A DNA stretch of 64,000 nucleotides from Nonomuraea fuscirosea (GTDB lineage Bacteria; Actinomycetota; Actinomycetes; Streptosporangiales; Streptosporangiaceae). The position numbers and the translations under genes are program-made. Location: contig NZ_PVNG01000020.1 in the NCBI RefSeq assembly GCF_003001935.1, forward strand, positions 124,001-188,000, read 5' to 3'. Positions 59,008-64,000 of the stretch are shown here, in pieces; the stretch's first letter is position 1; each line of letters opens with the position of its first letter. A model generated the notes under the pieces. It worked only from the letters and a program-made list of their open reading frames with translations. It was not told the origin of the DNA and ran no database searches.

Positions 59008-59772
59008 TTAGAGCGGTGTGACGTAGGCACCGGAGATGCCGCCGTCCACCAGGAACTCGCTGCCCGTGATGAACGAGGCGTCGTCGCTGGCCAGGAACGC
59101 CACCGCGGCCGCGATCTCGGACGCCTCGGCGAAGCGGCCGACGGGCACGTGCACCAGCCGCCGCCGCGCCCGTTCCGGATCCTTGGCGAACAGCTCCTGC
59201 AGCAGCGGCGTGTTCACCGGGCCCGGACACAGGGCGTTGACCCTGATGCCCTCCCTGGCGAACTGCACGCCCAGCTCCCGCGACATCGCCAGCACCCCGC
59301 CCTTGGAGGCGGTGTAGGAGATCTGCGAGGTGGCCGAGCCCATCACCGCCACGAAGGAGGCGGTGTTGATGATCGAGCCCTTGCCCTGGCGGCGCATGTA
59401 CGGGATCGCGTGCTTGCAGCACAGGTAGACGCTGGTCAGGTTGACCTCCTGGACGCGGCGCCAGGCGTCGATGCCGGTCTCCAGGATCGAGTCGTCGTCG
59501 GGCGGCGAGATGCCGGCGTTGTTGAAGGCGATGTCCACGCTGCCGTAGGTGTCGTGCGCCGTGGCGAACATCCGTACGACGTCGTCCTCGCTGGTCACGT
59601 CGGCCCGGACGAACAGGCCGCCGACCTCGGCCGCGGCCTTGACCCCCGCCTCCTCGTCGATGTCCGCGCAGACCACCTTGGCGCCCTCGTCGGCGAAGCG
59701 GCGGGCCGTGGCCAGCCCGATGCCGCCGCCCGCGCCGGTGATGACCGCCACCCGATCCTGCAACCGCTGCAT
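59008..59772 (-). CDS. Short-chain dehydrogenase/reductase
   Basis: 254 residues, classical SDR: TGAGGGIGLA nucleotide motif, NNAGIS, catalytic Ser in NTASFVAVMG, YTASK (Tyr-x-x-x-Lys), CPGPVNT. The substrate is unknown; in this operon it may oxidise or reduce a gamma-glutamyl intermediate. It lies 3 bases after the aldehyde dehydrogenase stop. Confidence 0.9.
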   Translation of the reverse strand: MQRLQDRVAVITGAGGGIGLATARRFADEGAKVVCADIDEEAGVKAAAEVGGLFVRADVTSEDDVVRMFATAHDTYGSVDIAFNNAGISPPDDDSILETGIDAWRRVQEVNLTSVYLCCKHAIPYMRRQGKGSIINTASFVAVMGSATSQISYTASKGGVLAMSRELGVQFAREGIRVNALCPGPVNTPLLQELFAKDPERARRRLVHVPVGRFAEASEIAAAVAFLASDDASFITGSEFLVDGGISGAYVTPL

Positions 59773-59775
59773 GTG

Positions 59776-61119
59776 TCACTCCGATGAGATGAAGACGTTC
59801 TTGGTCTCGGTGAACGCGGCCAGCGCGTCCGGGCCGAGCTCCCTGCCGAGGCCGGACTGCTTGAAGCCGCCGAACGGGGTCCAGTAGCGGACGGAGGAGT
59901 GGGAGTTGACCGACAGCGCGCCCGACTCGACCGCCCTGGCCACGCGCAGCGCCCGGCCGACGTCGCGGGTCCAGATCGAGCCGCTCAGGCCGTAGGGGGT
60001 GTCGTTGGCGATCCGCACGGCCTGCGCCTCGTCCTCGAACCTGGCCACCGACACGACCGGGCCGAAGATCTCCTCGGTGAACGCGCGGTCGGTGAGCTCG
60101 GGGGTCAGCACCGTCGGCGGGAACCAGTAACCCTTGCCCTGCGGGCAGGAGCCCTGCAGCCAGGGGGTGCCGTCGACGAAGCCGCGGACGCGGTCGAGGT
60201 GCTCGGCGCTGATCAGCGGGCCCATCTCGGTGCTCTCGTCGCGCGGGTCGCCGACCTTGACGCCCTGGACGGCCGGGGCGAGCAGGGCCATGAACTCGTC
60301 GTACACGGAGGACTGGACGAGGATGCGCGACCGGGCGCAGCAGTCCTGGCCCGCGTTGTCGAAGACGGCGTAGGGAGCGGTGCGCGCGGCCTTGGCCAGG
60401 TCGGCGTCGGCGAAGACGATGTTGGCCGACTTGCCGCCCAGCTCCAGCGTGACCCGCTTGACCTGGCGCGCCGCCGTGGCCGCGATCTCCTTGCCCACCT
60501 CGGTCGAACCCGTGAACACGATCTTCGCCACGTCCGGATGCTCGACCAGGCGGGCCCCCGCGACCTCCCCTGCTCCGGGCAGCACCTGGAGCACCCCCTC
60601 GGGGAGGCCCGCCGCCAGGGCCAGCTCGGCCAGCCTCAGCGCGGTCAGCGGAGTCCACTCGGCCGGCTTGACGATCACGGTGTTGCCGGCCGCCAGCGCG
60701 GGGGCCATGCCCCACGTCATGATCACCATCGGGAAGTTCCACGGCACGATGATCCCCACGACGCCCAGCGGCTCCTGGAACGTCAGGTTCACCCCGCCGG
60801 GCACCGGGATCTGCCTGCCGTGGTCGCGCTCCGGCGCCCCGGCGTAGAAGTGCAGCACGTCGCGGACGTTGCCGGCCTCCCAGCGGGCGTTGGCGGCGGT
60901 GTGGCCGGCGTTGGCCAGCTCAAGCTCCGCCAGCTCCGCGCCGTGCGCGTCCACCAGGTCGGCGAAGCGGCGCAGCAGCCGCGCCCGGTCGCCGGGGGCC
61001 ACCTCGCGCCACGTCGCGTACGCCTTCCTGGCACGCTCCACCGCCCGGTCGACCTCGGCCGCGTCGAAGAGTTCGACGTCGGCCAGGACGTCCTCGGTGG
61101 CCGGATTAACGATCTTCAT
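59776..61119 (-). CDS. Aldehyde dehydrogenase
   Basis: 447 residues of the ALDH fold: IIVPWNFPMVIMTWGMAPAL, VFTGSTEVGKEIA, catalytic Glu in VTLELGGKSANIVFADADL and the Cys in NAGQDCCARSRILV. The C-terminal oligomer segment is intact. In this operon it probably oxidises a gamma-glutamyl aminoaldehyde (PuuC-like). It follows the ligase gene by 9 bases. Confidence 0.93.
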   Translation of the reverse strand: MKIVNPATEDVLADVELFDAAEVDRAVERARKAYATWREVAPGDRARLLRRFADLVDAHGAELAELELANAGHTAANARWEAGNVRDVLHFYAGAPERDHGRQIPVPGGVNLTFQEPLGVVGIIVPWNFPMVIMTWGMAPALAAGNTVIVKPAEWTPLTALRLAELALAAGLPEGVLQVLPGAGEVAGARLVEHPDVAKIVFTGSTEVGKEIAATAARQVKRVTLELGGKSANIVFADADLAKAARTAPYAVFDNAGQDCCARSRILVQSSVYDEFMALLAPAVQGVKVGDPRDESTEMGPLISAEHLDRVRGFVDGTPWLQGSCPQGKGYWFPPTVLTPELTDRAFTEEIFGPVVSVARFEDEAQAVRIANDTPYGLSGSIWTRDVGRALRVARAVESGALSVNSHSSVRYWTPFGGFKQSGLGRELGPDALAAFTETKNVFISSE

Positions 61120-61128
61120 GCGCCCCCG

Positions 61129-62499
61129 TCACATCCGTTCGAAACCACGGAACAGCTCCCAGTCCGTCACCGCCGCGTCGTACGCGGCCAGCTCCACCCG
61201 CGCGTTGTTCGCGTAGTGGTCGACCACGTCCTCCCCGAACGCCTCCTTGGCCAGCTTCGACCCCTCGAACAGGGCCAGCGCGTCGCGCAGCGTGTGCGGC
61301 ACGGTCTCGGCCCCGCTGGTGTAGGCGTTGCCCGCGCACGGGTCCTCCAGCGGCAGCTCCGCGTCGATGCCGTGCAGGCCGGCCGCGATCAGCGCCGCCA
61401 CCGCCAGGTACGGGTTCACGTCGCCGCCCGGCACCCGGTTCTCCACCCGCAGCGACGGGCCGTGGCCGACGAGCCTGAGCGAGCAGGTGCGGTTGTCCAC
61501 GCCCCACTTGACCGCCGTGGGGGCGAAGCTGCCGGGGACGAAGCGCTTGTAGGAGTTGACGTTGGGGGCGTACAAGAGGGTCAGCTCCCGCATGCACGCC
61601 AGCTGCCCGGCGATGAAGCGGGCGCCGAGCGGCGAGAGCCCGTACGGTCCCTCGCCCGCCATGACGAGCTCCCCGTCCTCGCCGCGGAGGGAGATGTGCA
61701 CGTGGCAGGAGTTGCCCTCACGCTGGTTCGGCTTGGCCATGAAGGTGATCGACCGGCCCTCCTGGGCGGCGATCTCCTTGGCGCCGTTCTTGTAGACGGC
61801 GTGGTTGTCGCAGGTGGTGAGCGCCTCGGCGTAGCGGAAGGCGATCTCGTGCTGGCCCAGGTTGCACTCGCCCTTGGCGGACTCGACGTACAGGCCCGCG
61901 CCCTCCATGTCGCGCCTGATCCGGCGCAGCAGCGGCTCGACGCGGGCCGTGCCGAGCAGTGAGTAGTCCACGTTGTAGAGGTTGGCGGGCGACAGGTCCC
62001 GGTAGCCCCGCCGCCAGGCGTCCTCGTAGCTGTCGTCGTAGACGACGAACTCCAGCTCGGTACCCACGTACGCGGCCAGCCCCCGGTCGGCCAGGCGGGC
62101 GAGCTGCCGGCGCAGGATCTGGCGCGGCGAGGCGGTCACCTCGCCGCCGTCCTCCCACGTCAGGTCGGCCATCAGCATCGCGGTCCCCTCGTGCCACGGC
62201 ACCCGGCGCAGCGTGGCGAGGTCGGGCTTCATCACGAAGTCGCCGTAGCCCCGGTCCCAGGACGACATCGTGTAGCCCTGGACGGTGTTCATGTCCACGT
62301 CGACGGCGAGCAGGTAGTTGCAGCCCTCGGAGCCGTGCTGCAGCACCTCTTCGAGAAAGTACCGCGCCGACAGCCGCTTGCCCTGCAACCTGCCCTGCAT
62401 GTCGGCGATCGCGAGGAGCACGGTGTCGATCCGCCCGAGCGCCACCTCGTCACGCAGCTCAGTGACGGAAAGGAACCCGGTGCTCGCTCGTCCGCTCAC
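61129..62499 (-). CDS. Glutamine synthetase-like gamma-glutamylpolyamine/ethanolamine ligase
   Basis: 456 residues, GS catalytic fold with metal and ATP sites: ELEFVVYDDSYEDAW, ESAKGECNLGQHEIAFRYAEAL, NSCHVHISL, VENRVPGGDVNPYLAVAALI. It lacks the adenylylation-type Tyr site of GlnA. Such paralogues (PuuA, GlnA3, GlnA4) attach glutamate to polyamines or ethanolamine as the first catabolic step. GTG 62499 follows GGAGCGA. It is divergent from a FadR-type regulator. Confidence 0.9.
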   Translation of the reverse strand: MSGRASTGFLSVTELRDEVALGRIDTVLLAIADMQGRLQGKRLSARYFLEEVLQHGSEGCNYLLAVDVDMNTVQGYTMSSWDRGYGDFVMKPDLATLRRVPWHEGTAMLMADLTWEDGGEVTASPRQILRRQLARLADRGLAAYVGTELEFVVYDDSYEDAWRRGYRDLSPANLYNVDYSLLGTARVEPLLRRIRRDMEGAGLYVESAKGECNLGQHEIAFRYAEALTTCDNHAVYKNGAKEIAAQEGRSITFMAKPNQREGNSCHVHISLRGEDGELVMAGEGPYGLSPLGARFIAGQLACMRELTLLYAPNVNSYKRFVPGSFAPTAVKWGVDNRTCSLRLVGHGPSLRVENRVPGGDVNPYLAVAALIAAGLHGIDAELPLEDPCAGNAYTSGAETVPHTLRDALALFEGSKLAKEAFGEDVVDHYANNARVELAAYDAAVTDWELFRGFERM

Positions 62500-62548
62500 G
62501 CTACGTCGCTCCGATCTGGCCTGACGCGCTTACCCGTTGATTGGGCTA

Positions 62549-62557
62549 GTCTCAGAC
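62549..62557. promoter_or_regulatory. Candidate GntR/FadR operator
   Basis: GTCT-C-AGAC, a short palindrome in TAGTCTCAGACCA, lies in the divergent gap between the ligase and the FadR gene. FCD-type regulators often bind GT-rich/AC-rich palindromes like this. Confidence 0.4.
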
Positions 62558-62602
62558 CATTGATGTGCATGCCACGATCGCTTGTCAAGACCTGAGGACA
62601 CG

Positions 62603-63328
62603 TTGGACGAGTCGGCGCGTTTGATGACGGTGTTGCGGCCGGTCAGGGCCGGCAACGCCTTCGAGGAGACCGTGGAACGGCTGCTCCAGGCGATCAAACT
62701 CGGCGTGGTCGCGCCGGGCGACAAACTTCCGGCCGAGCGCGAGCTGTCCGCGCGGCTCGGCATCAGCAGGGTGACGCTGCGCGAGGCGATCCGCGCCCTG
62801 TCCGACGCGGGCTATCTCGACGTACGGAGGGGCCGCTACGGCGGCGCGTTCGTCACCTACGTCCCGCCCAAGCCCGACGCCGGCGACCTGCGCCAGGCCG
62901 TCAGGAGGATGGGCCAGGACGAACTGTCGGACGCGCTCACCTTCCGGCTGGCGGTGGACTGCGGGGCGGCGCAGATCCTGGCCACCTGCGACCTCGCCGA
63001 GGACAAGAAGGCCGTCCTCGTTCACCGGCTCGCCGAGCTCAACCGGGCCGGGCTGGACGACTACCGCCGCCTCGACACCGCCTTCCACCTGTCCATCGCG
63101 GAGCTCACCGGCTCGGCCCTGCTCGCCACCACGTGCGCCGACGCCCGCTCCAGGATCAGCGACCTGCTGAACGCCATCCCGATGCTCCAGGTCAACCTCG
63201 ACCACGCCGCCGTCCAGCACCAGGCCATCGTGGACGCCATCCTCGCCGCCGACCCCGACGCGGCCAGGCGAGCCGTCACCGAGCACCTGGAGGGGACGGC
63301 CGCGCTGCTGCGGGCATTCCTGTCCTGA
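62603..63328 (+). CDS. GntR family regulator, FadR/FCD type
   Basis: 241 residues from TTG 62603 (GAGGA upstream); ATG 62624 is possible. HTH at about 20-85: LLQAIKLGVVAPGDKLPAER, ELSARLGISRVTLREAIRAL, YLDVRRGRYGGAFV. The FCD effector domain (about 95-235) includes metal-ligand-like residues in FRLAVDCGAAQILA and YRRLDTAFHLSIAELTG with a later His near HQAIVDAI. Likely represses the divergent gamma-glutamylation operon. Confidence 0.9.
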   Translation: MDESARLMTVLRPVRAGNAFEETVERLLQAIKLGVVAPGDKLPAERELSARLGISRVTLREAIRALSDAGYLDVRRGRYGGAFVTYVPPKPDAGDLRQAVRRMGQDELSDALTFRLAVDCGAAQILATCDLAEDKKAVLVHRLAELNRAGLDDYRRLDTAFHLSIAELTGSALLATTCADARSRISDLLNAIPMLQVNLDHAAVQHQAIVDAILAADPDAARRAVTEHLEGTAALLRAFLS

Positions 63329-63393
63329 CCGGCCATGATCGGGACATTGGGGCCGGGAAGGGGCTCGCGGCTCGTACCATCGAACGCAAGGCC

Positions 63394-64000
63394 ATGCAGA
63401 ACTGGTTTCAGCAGAGCATCATCTCCACAGGACGGCTGCCGCTGTTCTGCTACTTCGTCATGCTCATCGTCGCCTTCATCGCCACCCGCATCAACGTGCG
63501 CCTGATCAGGGCGAAGATCGGCTGGTTCCGCAACGTCAACGTGGGCGAGATGCACATCCACCACGTGGTCTTCGGCGTGGTGCTCATGCTGATCGGCGGC
63601 GTCGCCCTCATCGTCTCGCCCGGCTCGCAGATCGGCACCGCCGCCGCGGCCTCCGTGTTCGGCGTCGGCTCGGCGCTGGTGCTGGACGAGTTCGCGCTGA
63701 TCCTGCACCTGCACGACGTCTACTGGGAGGAGGAGGGCCGCACCTCGGTGGACGCCGTCTTCATCGCGGTCGCCGTCACCGGCCTGCTCCTCATCGGCCT
63801 GCGCCCGCTCACCTGGAACTACGGCACCCCGGTCAACCCGGCCATGCTGATCGTGGCCAACCTGGCGCTCGCCGTCGTCACGTTGCTCAAGGGCAAGATC
63901 TGGACCGGCATGGCGGGGCTCTTCGTGCCGCCCATGCTGCTGGTCGGCGCGATCCGGCTGGCGCGGCCCGGCTCGCCGTGGGCCCACTGGTTCTTCGCCA
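63394..64000 (+). CDS. Multi-pass membrane protein, cut by window edge
   Basis: At least 202 residues from ATG 63394, running off the right edge. Helices are predicted at about 15-33, 60-80, 85-105, 125-145, 158-175 and 180-198. His-rich membrane-face motifs MHIHHVVFG and LHLHDVYWEEEGRTS and the conserved DEFALIL segment are notable and could bind metal. I do not recognise the family. It is a complete in-frame coding region to the end of the window. Confidence 0.75.
   Translation, partial: MQNWFQQSIISTGRLPLFCYFVMLIVAFIATRINVRLIRAKIGWFRNVNVGEMHIHHVVFGVVLMLIGGVALIVSPGSQIGTAAAASVFGVGSALVLDEFALILHLHDVYWEEEGRTSVDAVFIAVAVTGLLLIGLRPLTWNYGTPVNPAMLIVANLALAVVTLLKGKIWTGMAGLFVPPMLLVGAIRLARPGSPWAHWFFA

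Noticed and set aside
58301..60742. 813-codon minus-strand frame
   Set aside because: The final 230 codons are the real hydrolase; the rest overlaps the SDR and aldehyde dehydrogenase in a shadow phase.

Overview
This 64 kb window is chromosomal DNA of a high-GC actinomycete. The evidence is the very high G+C at third codon positions, the many GTG starts, probable leaderless genes, DUF3039 and DUF2017 proteins, a CysO-CysM-Mec sulfur-carrier cluster and a gylR-type glycerol operon. A member of the Streptosporangiales (Nonomuraea-like) is my best guess; it is inferred and was not tested. I see no rRNA, CRISPR array, transposase or prophage. Most of the window is ordinary core metabolism and regulation, with a few accessory islands.

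Region by region: 0-5 kb holds a methylmalonyl-CoA epimerase (cut by the window edge), a thiolase, small and membrane proteins of unknown role, and a hairpin-rich intergenic stretch. 5-9 kb holds a MarR regulator, a YbbN-like thioredoxin/TPR protein, a cytidylate-kinase-like protein and an ACT-domain malic enzyme. 9-13.5 kb is a glycerol operon (gylR-glpK-glpD-unknown gene) with matching IclR-type operators before gylR and before glpK. 13.6-24 kb holds two TetR regulators, a sortase-type surface protein, YqgE, two MFS transporters, a secreted M43 metalloprotease and a DEAH helicase. 24-28.6 kb is an accessory island: two paralogous 369-residue XRE-type proteins flank a GNAT acetyltransferase and a glycosyltransferase-like protein, and share an upstream DNA motif. 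29-42 kb contains pncB-pncA and a long block whose order matches Mycobacterium tuberculosis Rv1330c-Rv1341 (pncB, clpS, DUF2017, mec, cysO, cysM, murI, MBL phosphodiesterase, rph, rdgB), with a few insertions. 42-45 kb holds a YedY-like molybdenum oxidoreductase and a papain-fold toxin/immunity-like pair. 45-50.3 kb is a two-component system with an FtsX/MacB-type ABC exporter. 50.9-51.5 kb is the strangest spot: a tRNA gene with anticodon UAG but a short variable loop lies inside the 3' end of an HNH endonuclease gene on the same strand. 51.6-55 kb holds a peroxiredoxin, a DUF3618 protein, an alanine-racemase-like enzyme and an Asp23/AmaP-type envelope pair. 55-58.2 kb is gcvT-gcvH-sdaA behind a tandem glycine riboswitch. 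58.3-63.3 kb is a gamma-glutamylation catabolic operon (glutamine-synthetase-like ligase, aldehyde dehydrogenase, SDR, gamma-glutamyl hydrolase) with a divergent FadR-type regulator. The last 600 bases begin a multi-pass membrane protein.

How the parts work together: the glycerol operon, the glycine/serine operon and the gamma-glutamyl operon are each regulated catabolic units with a visible control element. The clpS-to-rdgB block combines protein quality control, cysteine biosynthesis from a protein thiocarboxylate, cell-wall D-glutamate supply, cyclic-nucleotide turnover and RNA/nucleotide maintenance. The strongest candidates for undescribed biology are the tRNA-in-HNH module, the XRE/GNAT/glycosyltransferase island with its shared motif, and the papain-fold toxin pair.
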